From: an uncultured Clostridia bacterium
GTDB taxonomy: Bacteria > Bacillota > Clostridia > Saccharofermentanales > Saccharofermentanaceae
Direction: 5' to 3'
DNA: 64,000 nucleotides
NCBI GenBank assembly: GCA_947167045.1
Contig: CAMVGO010000002.1
Coordinates: 1-64,000 of the forward strand
A model generated the notes under the pieces. It was not told the origin of the DNA. It did not search any database and was given only the letters and a program-made list of their open reading frames with translations. Every line of letters starts with the position of its first letter. The first letter of the stretch is position 1. This document shows, piece after piece, positions 16,547-26,195 of the stretch. The position numbers were made by a program, and so were the translations under genes.

Positions 16547-18111
16547 CCATTAAGCAAGACAAAGTAACCGGAGTACTGGCGAAGCACCCGTTCGTAATAA
16601 CGGCGCTTCTCGTTCTCGTCGTGCTGATCGCGACCGGAATGCAGCTGTCCGGAAATGCCGCCTGCTGCGCTCTGATGGTCTGCGGATACATTCTTGTGGC
16701 AGGTTACGGCTTCTATCTCAAAAAGGCGAAAATGCTTACGGACGAGGCGCTTGTAACATTGTTATTCGCTCTCGGATTCGTCATGAGACTGGGTTATACG
16801 CTCTATACGGGACTCTACACGAGGCAGTGCGATCTCGGTGAGTTCGAGGAGGGTGTGTACAACACATGGCACTCGGGTTATATCATTTTCGTCAAGGAAA
16901 ATTGGACCATCCCTAACTTCGATGTCAGGGACATGGGCGAGTTCTATCATCCGCCTTTCCATTACTTTGTCAGCGCCCTGTTTCTGAAGATCTGCGAACT
17001 GTTCATGCCGAAGGGAACTCATAACTACGAGGTGCTCCAGGCGCTGTCGTTCCTCTGGACCCAGTATGCGCTGATAATGATATACAAGGTCGTAAAGCTG
17101 ATCGGGATAAAGAAGGAGAGCCGTGTCACGGCTGCGTTCGTGATCTCCGCTTTCCCGGCATTCACGCTGATGTCAGCGTCAATCAACAACGACATATTGT
17201 CGATCCTCCTGTTCTTCACGGGGTTCTATTTCGGGCTCAAATGGTATCAGGAAGGATCTTGGAAGAACATCATCCCCGCCGCTCTGAGCATCGGATTCGG
17301 CATGATGACTAAGCTCTCTATTGGCATGATCGCGTTCCCTCTGGGATTCCTTTTCGTGGTGAAGCTCATCAGGGACCTGATGAACCGGAGCGAAAAGAAG
17401 GCCGGGCTCACATCGTTCCTGCAGCTTGTTGTTTTCGCCGTTATCTGCGCGCCTCTGGGACTCTGGTACCAGGTCAGAAATTACCTGAAGTTCGGCGTGC
17501 CATTCACTTATGTCCTGAGGTCAGACAACATCTATCAGGACCTGAGCAGATATTCGCCGGTGCAGAGGATCTTCGGTTTTTACGGGTTCCCGATCGAGGA
17601 TTACTACATGAATCTCGGTTCGGACGGCGAGCAGGATTACAACATCTTCATCGCGCAGATCAAGACGGCGCTCTTCGGAGGCGAGAACTGCAGGGATGAT
17701 TTCACCATGAGCATGGCGGGTTATGCGCTCCTGCTCGTATTCCTCGCGCTGATCGTTATCTCGCTGATCGGCATGGTATACACGGTCATAACACTGAAGA
17801 AGAGAAAGAGCCTGTGGGAGGATCTTTCCCTGATCGTTCTCGCAATCGCGCAGACGGTGTCGGTCGTATCGTTCTCTTTAAGTTATCCGCACATCTGCTC
17901 TCAGGATTTCAGGTACAGCACTCCGTTCCTGCTCTGCGGTACGGTATTCCTGCTTAGGGCGGGCGAGATAAAGATACCGGGCACCAAGGAGGATTCGGCT
18001 GCCAAATTCATTAAGGTGCTGTCGCTTGCATTCTTCGCTCTTGCTATACTCTTCTATACGATCCTCTGGACTTACGTTAAAGGGGAGGTTCTGGTGGTGG
18101 ATCCCGTATGA
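16543..18111 (+). CDS. GT39-type polytopic glycosyltransferase 1
   Basis: 522 aa, about eleven membrane helices. The first large outside loop carries acidic residues (E and D around 85-115) followed by 'FYHPPFHYFVSALFLKI', matching the dolichyl-phosphate-mannose/ArnT-like (GT39/PMT_2) fold that uses a polyprenyl-phosphate sugar on the outer membrane face. The start is TTG 16543 with GGAG eight bases upstream, overlapping the previous stop. Its stop overlaps the next gene by four bases. A homologue follows immediately. Confidence 0.85.
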   Translation: MTIKQDKVTGVLAKHPFVITALLVLVVLIATGMQLSGNAACCALMVCGYILVAGYGFYLKKAKMLTDEALVTLLFALGFVMRLGYTLYTGLYTRQCDLGEFEEGVYNTWHSGYIIFVKENWTIPNFDVRDMGEFYHPPFHYFVSALFLKICELFMPKGTHNYEVLQALSFLWTQYALIMIYKVVKLIGIKKESRVTAAFVISAFPAFTLMSASINNDILSILLFFTGFYFGLKWYQEGSWKNIIPAALSIGFGMMTKLSIGMIAFPLGFLFVVKLIRDLMNRSEKKAGLTSFLQLVVFAVICAPLGLWYQVRNYLKFGVPFTYVLRSDNIYQDLSRYSPVQRIFGFYGFPIEDYYMNLGSDGEQDYNIFIAQIKTALFGGENCRDDFTMSMAGYALLLVFLALIVISLIGMVYTVITLKKRKSLWEDLSLIVLAIAQTVSVVSFSLSYPHICSQDFRYSTPFLLCGTVFLLRAGEIKIPGTKEDSAAKFIKVLSLAFFALAILFYTILWTYVKGEVLVVDPV

Positions 18112-19937
18112 TGAGCGAAATAAAGAACACGAAAGATTTCCGCGATACCGCAAAGGGCTTCGGCGTGTGCACCATAGCCGTCCTTATCCTGTATGCCCTT
18201 ACGGGAATGAACGCCGTAAACATGCGCGAGCTGCACCTCTCGGTGCTGATGGCGGTCTTTACCGCCTGCTGTGCATTCTATGTCACGTCCGCCTTTGTCA
18301 CTTCACATAAAAGGTTCTGGTCCATAGCGTCGGTCCTGCCCGCGTTCGGCCTCTACATGCTCATTTTCAGACTGTCATTTGATGCGGCCCAAAGAAGGAC
18401 CATCGTCTGCCTGTCGATAATGGAAAACGTCATGATGTGGGCGGGTCTGGGCACGGTCGCCTTATCTGTCCTCATCCTGATACTGGGACACAAGCTGCAG
18501 GACAAGGATATCATCACCGCGATACTTGCGGCGGGTTTTGTCATGAGAGCCGTAATGGTGCTCCTGACGCCGCTCAATTTCTATCAGCACGACGTGTCGA
18601 ATTTCGAGAGCAACGGAACGTGCTTCCACGATGACTACATACTCTATATCGCCAATAATTTCGCGCTGCCGTCGGGAGATGTAAGGGACTACGGAATGTT
18701 CTACCATCCGCCGCTTCATTACATGATCAGCGCAATGTTCTTCAGGCTTCAGAACGTCCTGCCCGTAAGGTTTGCAGGCGACATAAACGGTCTGAAGATG
18801 CTGCCGATGCTCTGGACGTCTTATCTCATACTTTTCGCGGAGAAGACGCTCGACGTGTTCGGTCTTAAGGGCAGGGCAAAGGCTTTCGCCCTTGCGATGA
18901 CGGTATTCTGCCCGCAGATGATCTTCCTGTCGATCCAGGTAAACAACGACGCTCTGGCGCTCATGCTGTTCGTCGCATCTTTCTATATCGCGCTCAAGTG
19001 GTATTCGAAGCCCGAGCTTACGACCATCCTGTTCCTGGCCATCACCATCGGCTGCGCCATGATGACCAAGCTCTCGATGGGCTTCATCGCTTTCCCGGTC
19101 GCATTCCTCTTCCTCGTGAAACTCGTTAAGACATACAGGGAAGCAAAGGCGTCAGCAAGGTCGAAGGACAAGTCCGCAAAGAGGCTTTTAAAGGATCTGA
19201 TAAAGCAGTTCGCCGCGTTTGCCGTCGTGGTATTTCCTCTCGGAATGTGGTTCCCTTTGCGCAACCTCATCTCGTACGGCACGCCGATCACCTATGTCTT
19301 CGCGATCGATGAGTCCGCAAACCAGGATGTCTGGATGTTCTCTCCCGTGCAGAGGCTTTTCGCGCCCTCGAAAGAGATACTTGAGATCCCGTTTCTTCTT
19401 GCCGGCGGAACGCTCAGCGATTACAACATCTTCCTGTCGCTTTTAAAGACCGGGCTTTTCGACGAGAGAAAGTCGATGGATGTCTACCTCACGCGCGTTG
19501 CACAGATTATGCTCGTTGTGGCTTTCATATATGTTCTCGTGATCATCGTCTGCTCAGTTGCAGGTGCGGTAAAGAGGCTCTCCACAGGCGGGAAGAAGCT
19601 TTCCTTGAAGCCCGAAAATATTGCCCTGTGGATCCTGGCGGCAGTCCTCGTTGTCCCCGAGATCGTGTTCTGTTTCCAGCATCCCGTCGTCTGCACGCAG
19701 TCGTTCAGATATATCGCGCCGGTCCTTATCCCGGCTGCCGTTTGGAGCGGAAGTTTCATTCAGATGAGTGAAGACGGGAAATCAGGCGCAGTCAAAGCAG
19801 GCACCGCGGTAAAAGCAGGTGCCTGGGCTCTCATGGTTATGACTGTCGTTTTCGTACTGATGGTGCTCTTATTCTACGGACCGTTCCAGCAGTATTCGAT
19901 GCCGTGGGAATTCATGATCTTCAAGAGCACGGGCTGA
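18108..19937 (+). CDS. GT39-type polytopic glycosyltransferase 2
   Basis: 609 aa, about thirteen membrane helices, a paralogue of the preceding enzyme: both share 'D(V/Y)RD(M/Y)G(E/M)FYHPP(F/L)HY' and 'MMTKLS(I/M)G(M/F)IAFP'. It is longer at the N-terminus (about three extra helices). ATGA overlap with the previous gene means translational coupling; ATG 18111 is a second candidate. Likely transfers a sugar from a polyprenyl-phosphate carrier to an unknown acceptor outside the cell. Its stop codon falls inside a palindrome shared with the converging gene. Confidence 0.85.
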   Translation: MMSEIKNTKDFRDTAKGFGVCTIAVLILYALTGMNAVNMRELHLSVLMAVFTACCAFYVTSAFVTSHKRFWSIASVLPAFGLYMLIFRLSFDAAQRRTIVCLSIMENVMMWAGLGTVALSVLILILGHKLQDKDIITAILAAGFVMRAVMVLLTPLNFYQHDVSNFESNGTCFHDDYILYIANNFALPSGDVRDYGMFYHPPLHYMISAMFFRLQNVLPVRFAGDINGLKMLPMLWTSYLILFAEKTLDVFGLKGRAKAFALAMTVFCPQMIFLSIQVNNDALALMLFVASFYIALKWYSKPELTTILFLAITIGCAMMTKLSMGFIAFPVAFLFLVKLVKTYREAKASARSKDKSAKRLLKDLIKQFAAFAVVVFPLGMWFPLRNLISYGTPITYVFAIDESANQDVWMFSPVQRLFAPSKEILEIPFLLAGGTLSDYNIFLSLLKTGLFDERKSMDVYLTRVAQIMLVVAFIYVLVIIVCSVAGAVKRLSTGGKKLSLKPENIALWILAAVLVVPEIVFCFQHPVVCTQSFRYIAPVLIPAAVWSGSFIQMSEDGKSGAVKAGTAVKAGAWALMVMTVVFVLMVLLFYGPFQQYSMPWEFMIFKSTG

Positions 19938-19945
19938 TATCAGCC
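19932..19945. other. Palindrome covering two convergent stop codons
   Basis: GGCTGATATCAGCC is a perfect 14-bp palindrome that contains the TGA of the plus-strand gene ending at 19937 and the TGA of the minus-strand gene ending at 19940. The genes are two bases apart. It has no loop or T-tract, so it is a weak terminator at best. Confidence 0.6.
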
Positions 19946-20572
19946 GTTCCCCTCGCCTGATCCCAGTTTATTGTCAGAGAGCAGATATCTCCAGTGCTTT
20001 CCTTCGAGCTCGAAGATCATCTTGACTCCGGCGGACATCTCGTCCTCGGTGCCTTCCAGGTCAACAAAAGCAAGGGAACCCGCGATCTTTATCATGTCCT
20101 GCTCGATGGATTTGAGGAAATCGCCCGGAGTGGTCTCGACATTGCCGTACTTGCTGTATGAGACGTCCACTGTGGTCAGCGGTACTATGAAGCTTCTGCA
20201 CTGATCGTCCAGGATACCGGGGAGGATCTCGATAAGCTTATCCTTCAGTTCCTGCGGCAGGTCTGCGACCTCTTCCCAGGTGAGATCTACCTGGCCGTCG
20301 GAGTCGCCTCTTATGAAATCGAGCAGATCGCCGTGTGTGGTGAATGCCCTGATGAATTCCTGTTCAAGCGGATCGAAATTGCCGTCCGCACATGCCACGC
20401 TCAGGAGAACGCCCTGAAGTATCGTGTCGAACTGCGCGATCGTAAGCGCGGAATCGTAATCTGCGCCCGTGACCTTCTTGAATATCCCGTCCATTGCATA
20501 GATCGTGGATATTGCGTGTTCATAGGCTGTTGCAGCCATGTCCAACATGTCCTGTCTGGTCAAATCTCCCAT
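19940..20572 (-). CDS. TerB-like helical protein
   Basis: 210 aa from ATG 20572, with GAGG eight bases upstream; a longer in-frame extension to 20650 lacks a ribosome binding site and would cover a plus-strand promoter. Residues around 55-85 ('LQGVLLSVACADGNFDPLEQEFI') resemble the acidic helix-loop-helix of TerB tellurite-resistance domains, which bind metal. No membrane helix or signal peptide, so cytoplasmic. The remaining acidic C-terminal half is unrecognised. It is divergent from the SseB-type gene and converges with a glycosyltransferase gene. Family call is tentative. Confidence 0.6.
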   Translation of the reverse strand: MGDLTRQDMLDMAATAYEHAISTIYAMDGIFKKVTGADYDSALTIAQFDTILQGVLLSVACADGNFDPLEQEFIRAFTTHGDLLDFIRGDSDGQVDLTWEEVADLPQELKDKLIEILPGILDDQCRSFIVPLTTVDVSYSKYGNVETTPGDFLKSIEQDMIKIAGSLAFVDLEGTEDEMSAGVKMIFELEGKHWRYLLSDNKLGSGEGNG

Positions 20573-20620
20573 AAGTAATTCCTCACAAAAATCGTTATAA
20601 GCGGACTTTAATTCCGCGGT

Positions 20621-20685
20621 TGGTATAATTCTAGCCCTGACCGGTGCCAAGGTAAAGGCACAAGAGCCTCAGGATGTGATATAAT
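20621..20685 (+). promoter_or_regulatory. Two extended -10 boxes upstream of the SseB-type gene
   Basis: TGGTATAAT (20621-20629) and TGATATAAT (20677-20685) lie about 100 and 41 bp upstream of the start at 20726. The second has the usual distance. Both are on the plus strand. Confidence 0.55.
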
Positions 20686-20725
20686 CCCCTTCTGGAAATA
20701 AATAATAAAAGGGAGCCACTACAAA

Positions 20726-22201
20726 ATGGGTTTATTCGGAAAGAAAAAGAAGCCTGAGATCCAGAATGAGGAATCTTCAGCAGAGAATACAACAAGCAGC
20801 ATCTCCGACGAGATGAAGGTCATCCTTGAAGCGCGCGAGGAAGCGCAGCAGGAAAAGGAAGCAAAGGCCATAGAGAGACAGCAGGCCCAGGAAGAGGCCG
20901 GCAAGGCTCTGGACCAGAAGGAAAAGGATGCCGGCACTGCGGCCGCAAACATCCTTGAAGGCCACATCACTCCTGAGGGAATGACATTCTTCATGGTCAG
21001 CGACGAAGTCCCCATGACTTCCGCACCCGAGATCGAAGGCGACATCATCATCCGCGGCAATGTCAGAGGAACTATAAAGGCAGGCACCGAAGTTTTCCTC
21101 TATCAGGGCAGGGGCGACAGATATACGGTCAAGGTCGAGAAGATCAGGAACGAGAGCAGGGAATTCGTCGACGAGGCCTCCAATGAGAGATGCGAGATCG
21201 AGATCTCCAGGGGCGATATCCCTGAAGCTGCAAATCCCGATGAGGGTGCTTCCACGCCCGTACAGAGATTCGCGGTCCTTACGGATGCAAAGGGTATCGA
21301 AGACATGAGCGATCCGGCATGCAAGGGCATGGCTGTCGCAGGCAACCCCAGAACGATCGCGATGCTGACAGAGTACGGCAGATTCGGCTCCGAGGAGCCT
21401 GTTTATTTCGGAACCACGATGGACTGTATCATGACATCGGAGTTCGTAACACTCGCAAAGGTATCACCCGCCAAGAACGGCAAGGGACAGGTCGGTTTCT
21501 CCTCCATCAAGACGAAGAAGGATCCCGACAAGAATTACCTTCCCGTATTTACCGACACCAAGATCGCTGCCATCGCGCAGAAGTCGGCTTTCGGCAAGCA
21601 GGGCGGCACAACGCAGTTCTTTATGCTGAGCTTCGCACAGCTCGCTGCGATCGCCAGAGACAACCACTACGGCGGATTCATCATCAATCCTTTCGGACCT
21701 CTCACCATGACCATAGACAAGGATCTCATCGACAAGATGGTCGGTACACACCTCTTTGCCGAGAGATTCGGTGCAGGCGCTGCGGACAATGCTTCGCTCG
21801 CACTCGGCGGAACGGGCAATAAGAGCCTCGACAACTTTATGGCAAACGGCGGTCCGAACATGCCCGGCATGCAGAGGATCGTATTCAGGAATCCCGTCAA
21901 CACGCCGGAATTCCTGGCACTTGAGAAGGCCGTCAAGACTCACTGCGGAACACGTCCGCACATCGTAAAGCTCCTGATCCTTCTCGCAAATCCCGAGAAC
22001 GATCCCAAGGATGTATCCTATTTGTTCGTCATCGACTGCAAAGAGGAATTTTTCGACGCAGAGGTCAAGGGCATCCTTCCGGTCATAAAGCCGTTCGGAA
22101 AGAGCATAAAGAAGGCTCAGTTCCAGCTGTTTGAGAAGATGCCGAGACCCGAGGGCGTCAACGCTAATTTCAAGTGGCTGTACTCGAAGCTCCCCATGTG
22201 A
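20726..22201 (+). CDS. SseB-type protein with coiled coil and EF-Tu-like barrel
   Basis: 491 aa, soluble. Residues 1-75 are a charged coiled coil rich in Glu/Gln/Lys. Residues about 78-165 look like the EF-Tu domain 2 beta-barrel ('GNVRGTIKAGTEVFLYQGRGDRY'). Residues about 175-350 match the SseB N-terminal domain ('YLPVFTD', 'GGFIINPFGPLTMTIDKDLID') and 385-491 the SseB C-terminal domain. SseB was found in E. coli as an enhanced-serine-sensitivity protein and its molecular role is still unclear. The barrel between the coiled coil and the SseB part is not typical of E. coli SseB. AAGGGAG precedes ATG 20726. Confidence 0.82.
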   Translation: MGLFGKKKKPEIQNEESSAENTTSSISDEMKVILEAREEAQQEKEAKAIERQQAQEEAGKALDQKEKDAGTAAANILEGHITPEGMTFFMVSDEVPMTSAPEIEGDIIIRGNVRGTIKAGTEVFLYQGRGDRYTVKVEKIRNESREFVDEASNERCEIEISRGDIPEAANPDEGASTPVQRFAVLTDAKGIEDMSDPACKGMAVAGNPRTIAMLTEYGRFGSEEPVYFGTTMDCIMTSEFVTLAKVSPAKNGKGQVGFSSIKTKKDPDKNYLPVFTDTKIAAIAQKSAFGKQGGTTQFFMLSFAQLAAIARDNHYGGFIINPFGPLTMTIDKDLIDKMVGTHLFAERFGAGAADNASLALGGTGNKSLDNFMANGGPNMPGMQRIVFRNPVNTPEFLALEKAVKTHCGTRPHIVKLLILLANPENDPKDVSYLFVIDCKEEFFDAEVKGILPVIKPFGKSIKKAQFQLFEKMPRPEGVNANFKWLYSKLPM

Positions 22202-22365
22202 GAAGGGTAAGACAAAAGAATCTTTAAGGCATCTCGAAAATAAGGAATAAGGGTTTTCGCGCCGGCTGATAAGACAAGAAACCTGTTGAATTGCTCGGAT
22301 TTTTCCGATAATTCACAGATATCGTAAAGATTGTTAACTGTGCGCATGTTAGAATTTGCGGGACT

Positions 22366-25300
22366 ATGCTACAGATTAAAGACATACATAAGGAATATAA
22401 GACCGGGAGCCTCGTTCAGAAGGCCCTGGACGGAGTGTCCCTGAATCTCAGGGATAATGAGTTCGTTGCGATCCTGGGACCTTCGGGTTCTGGTAAGACG
22501 ACGCTCCTTAACATAATCGGAGGTCTGGACCGTTACGATTCGGGCGACCTCATAATAAACGGCGTTTCCACCAAGCGTTACAGGGACAGGGACTGGGATT
22601 CATACAGAAACCACACGATAGGCTTCGTATTCCAGAGCTATAACCTGATCCCGCACCAGACCGTTCTGTCGAATGTCGAGCTCGCGCTCACCATCTCGGG
22701 AATATCCAAGAGGGACAGAAGACAGAGGGCTCTGGACGCGCTCGCAAAGGTCGGACTCCGCGAACAGGCACATAAAAAACCGAACCAGATGTCGGGCGGA
22801 CAGATGCAGCGTGTCGCCATAGCCAGAGCTCTCGTAAACGATCCCGACATCCTTCTGGCAGACGAGCCGACGGGCGCGCTCGATACGGAGACCAGCATCC
22901 AGGTCATGGACCTTCTCAAGGAGGTCGCAAAGGACCGTCTGGTCGTAATGGTTACGCATAACCCCGAGCTCGCCGAGGAATATGCCACGAGGATAGTAAA
23001 GCTCAAGGACGGAAAGATCATAGGTGACAGCGATCCTTTCGAGCCCGAAGCAAGCGCGGTCGCGGCAGCCCCCGTTCACAAGAATCTGGGCAAGGCTTCC
23101 ATGAGCTTCTTCACTTCGCTCGCTCTAAGCTTCAACAACCTCTGGACCAAGAAGACGAGGACCATACTCGTCGCTTTCGCCGGTTCGATCGGCATCATAG
23201 GCATCGCGCTTATCCTGTCGCTGTCTAACGGCGTCAATACTTATATCGACAGGATAGAGGCACAGACATTGTCTCAATATCCGCTGTCCATTGAGTCTTC
23301 ATCGATTTCTTTCATGTCGATGATGATGGTCTCTACCGAGACGTGGGAGCCTGCCAAGGAAGGCGAAGTCACGGAAGTGCCTTCCGTCAGCCAGCTCCTT
23401 TCGACAGTAAGGACGAATGACCTTATCTCGCTGAAGGAATATTTCGACAGCGGTGAGACGGAGATCTATGAGCTTACGAACGGCGTAGAGTATTCATATG
23501 GCCTGGATCCCCAGATCTTCCGCTATGAAAGAGGAAAGAGGGAATACAGACAGGTCAACCCCAACAACGATTTTGCTTCGATGGGACTCACGTCTTCGAG
23601 CGTGTTCACATCGGCATACAGCATGAACGTCTTTTTCGAAATGCCGGAGAATGAGGCGCTCTACATCAACCAGTACGATGTCAAGGCAGGCAGATGGCCC
23701 GAGAATTCACAGGAGGCTGTCCTCGTTCTCACGCAGAACGGCGCCGTGTCTGACTACATAATCTACGCTTTCGGATTAAGGGATACCGATGAGCTCGATA
23801 AGATGATCAGGGACTTCAGCAACGGCGTGGAAGTCGTATCCGATCAGGAATACTACACCTGGCATTACGAGGACTTCATGGGCAAGAATTTCAAGGTCGT
23901 TCCCGCTTACGAATTCTATAAGTACGACGCTACAAACAAGATCTATACCGACATGAGGAACAGCAGCGATTATATGTGCGAGCTCCTTAACAAGGCTCAG
24001 GATCTCAAGATCGTCGGCATCGTCCAGCCCAAGAAGGGTGAGGATATCTGGATGCTCGATTCGGGCATCTACTACGGCAAGGACCTGGTCGAGGAACTCA
24101 GGGAGAGTGCCGAGAAGTCCGACATCGTCAAGGCACAGCTTGCTGACCGCGAAGTCAACGTACTGACGGGCATAAGGTTCGATGAGGAGGAATCCGATTT
24201 CGATATGGGCAATCTCTTCTCGATCGATGAGAATGCCATTCAGGATGCATTCAAGTTCGACGAGAGCAAGTTGACCATCGACGAGAGCGCTTTCGGCGAC
24301 ATGAGCGGAATGGATCTGTCGGGTGCGTTCGGCAGCGCGATGCCGGATCTTTCCGCCGACCAGATCATGGGTCTCCTTGACGGAGTCGAACTCAAGATAG
24401 ATTTCGATGCTCTGGGACAGGGCATGTCGGCCCTCTTCACAGACTATATGGCTTACGCTTCGGAGAATCCGACGACGGATTTCGCGAAGCTTCCCGACGC
24501 CATCACGCAGTTCATCAGTTCTGAGGAGGGCAGTGCAGTCTTAAGATCCGAACTCGAGAAGGCGATAGAGGAGAGCGGCGTCACATCGATCGACCAGACT
24601 CTGGTCAACACGGCTCTGAACAACATAACGGACGGCTTTGCCGAATACGCTGTCGCGCACGGCATGGACCTCTCCGACCAGTCAAGTTACGGCGAATACT
24701 TCAGGGAATACCTGGAGAGCGACGAGGGCCGCGAGATCGTCGGCGAGCAGTCCGACATGATCTCGAAAGAGATAACCGACAAGATCGACATCTCCCTCGA
24801 GAAGTCGCAGGAGATCGCGGAAGCGCTCCTCGCAAGATACAGCGAATATGCGCTTGAGAACGAGCTGCCTGATCCCCAGGCTCTTCCCCAGTCTCTCGTG
24901 GATTATCTCGGAAGCGAGAGAGGCCAGCAGCTCATCATGTACACGATCAACACCGCGGTAAACACCGACGAGATAGTATCGGCAGTCATGACCAATGTTT
25001 CGGGTCTGACAACGCAGATGGCAACATCGATAGCATCGGGTGTCGAGAAGGCGATCAGCATGGTCGTTGAGCGCATCGCATCAAACCTGACGACAGCCCT
25101 GCAGAATACTTTCGAGGATCTGGGAAGCGCACTGACGATCGATCAGGATGCATTTGCAGATGCATTCCAGTTCAACATGGGTGAGAACGAGCTCCAGTCC
25201 TTCATGACTGAGATGATGGGCGGAGGCGTGTCTTCCGCTGAAGGCAACCTCTCCGCATTCGGTTACTGCGACAAGAAAGATCTGCAGTCGATCACCATAT

Positions 25301-25857
25301 ATCCTAAGGACTTTGAATCCAAAGATCAGATCACGCAGATCCTGAAGGACTACAACAAGTTGGCTGAAGATGCCGGCGAAGATGACAAGAGCATCGTCTA
25401 CACCGACATCGTCGGAGCCCTTATGAAGTCAGTTACAAAGATCATCAACACGATATCCTACGTGCTCATCGCATTCGTTGCGATCTCGCTCGTCGTATCG
25501 TCCATCATGATCGGTGTCATCACATACATCAGCGTTCTCGAGCGCCGCAAGGAGATTGGTATCCTGCGTGCTATGGGTGCCTCCAAGCACAATGTCGCTC
25601 AGGTATTCAACGCCGAGACCATGATCACGGGCTTCCTTGCCGGCATCATCGGCGTCGGCATCTCGCTGATACTCCTTATCCCGATCAATGCCCTGATCCA
25701 CAAGCTCGCCGAGTCTTCGGACGTCAGCGCGATCATGCCCTGGGCGGCAGCCATCCTGCTTGTCGTATTGAGCATAGTGCTGACCTTCATAGGCGGTCTC
25801 ATCCCTTCGAAGTCGGCTTCAAGACAGGATCCGGTAACGGCTCTGAGGACAGAGTAA
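22366..25857 (+). CDS. ABC transporter, fused ATPase and MacB/FtsX-type permease
   Basis: 1163 aa. Residues 1-230 are a LolD/MacB-type ATPase: Walker A 'GPSGSGKTT' (about 38-46), signature 'MSGGQMQRVAIARAL', Walker B 'ILLADEPTGALD' and H-loop 'VMVTH'. One membrane helix follows (about 262-285), then roughly 740 extracellular residues, then three membrane helices (about 1030-1150) with the FtsX-type 'LERRKEIGILRAMGAS' motif. MacB-like proteins act as mechanotransmitters rather than classic channels. Usual MacB extracellular parts are about 200 residues, so this one is very enlarged, with long acidic helical segments in its second half. No membrane-fusion partner or two-component system is adjacent. 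Confidence 0.93.
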   Translation: MLQIKDIHKEYKTGSLVQKALDGVSLNLRDNEFVAILGPSGSGKTTLLNIIGGLDRYDSGDLIINGVSTKRYRDRDWDSYRNHTIGFVFQSYNLIPHQTVLSNVELALTISGISKRDRRQRALDALAKVGLREQAHKKPNQMSGGQMQRVAIARALVNDPDILLADEPTGALDTETSIQVMDLLKEVAKDRLVVMVTHNPELAEEYATRIVKLKDGKIIGDSDPFEPEASAVAAAPVHKNLGKASMSFFTSLALSFNNLWTKKTRTILVAFAGSIGIIGIALILSLSNGVNTYIDRIEAQTLSQYPLSIESSSISFMSMMMVSTETWEPAKEGEVTEVPSVSQLLSTVRTNDLISLKEYFDSGETEIYELTNGVEYSYGLDPQIFRYERGKREYRQVNPNNDFASMGLTSSSVFTSAYSMNVFFEMPENEALYINQYDVKAGRWPENSQEAVLVLTQNGAVSDYIIYAFGLRDTDELDKMIRDFSNGVEVVSDQEYYTWHYEDFMGKNFKVVPAYEFYKYDATNKIYTDMRNSSDYMCELLNKAQDLKIVGIVQPKKGEDIWMLDSGIYYGKDLVEELRESAEKSDIVKAQLADREVNVLTGIRFDEEESDFDMGNLFSIDENAIQDAFKFDESKLTIDESAFGDMSGMDLSGAFGSAMPDLSADQIMGLLDGVELKIDFDALGQGMSALFTDYMAYASENPTTDFAKLPDAITQFISSEEGSAVLRSELEKAIEESGVTSIDQTLVNTALNNITDGFAEYAVAHGMDLSDQSSYGEYFREYLESDEGREIVGEQSDMISKEITDKIDISLEKSQEIAEALLARYSEYALENELPDPQALPQSLVDYLGSERGQQLIMYTINTAVNTDEIVSAVMTNVSGLTTQMATSIASGVEKAISMVVERIASNLTTALQNTFEDLGSALTIDQDAFADAFQFNMGENELQSFMTEMMGGGVSSAEGNLSAFGYCDKKDLQSITIYPKDFESKDQITQILKDYNKLAEDAGEDDKSIVYTDIVGALMKSVTKIINTISYVLIAFVAISLVVSSIMIGVITYISVLERRKEIGILRAMGASKHNVAQVFNAETMITGFLAGIIGVGISLILLIPINALIHKLAESSDVSAIMPWAAAILLVVLSIVLTFIGGLIPSKSASRQDPVTALRTE

Positions 25858-26135
25858 GGCTCGCTGATAACAGAAAGAACTTTGAGTGCACTTTTACTTA
25901 TGCGGGAGTGCGCTTTTGCTTTCAGGAAATACGCCATTTCATTTTCGGGAGTGCACGGGACAGTACGGAATTTGCCCCGAAAACCGTACTCAAAAGTGCA
26001 AACAGGAGTAAAAGTGCAATTTTGAGTACGGATTCTGAAGAAAAACCGTACTCGTTTGTGATCTCCTGACCTGTTCTCCCGATTTTCGAAAAAATCATAA
26101 TTCATTTATTATTCACCCAAAAACCAAGCTAATTA
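25858..26135. repeat. Intergenic palindromic element, copy A (core 25949-26035)
   Basis: The 338-bp spacer after the ABC gene holds no gene. CCGTACTCAAAAGTGCA (25984-26000) pairs with TGCAATTTTGAGTACGG (26015-26031), one mismatch, 14-base loop. Related short words (gagtgcac, gtgcgcttttgc, ccgtactcg, TTTTCGAAAA at 26083-26092) fill the flanks. The core aligns over about 85 bp with copy B at 53034-53119. Confidence 0.85.
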
Positions 26136-26138
26136 CTA

Positions 26139-26144
26139 TATAAT
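26139..26144 (+). promoter_or_regulatory. -10 box for the redox fusion gene
   Basis: TATAAT lies 52 bp upstream of the ATG at 26196. A clear -35 box is not visible. Confidence 0.4.
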
Positions 26145-26195
26145 AGATTTATGCTTTCCGCGTGGGAGCGCCAAATCGGGAGAAAGGGGAACAGT

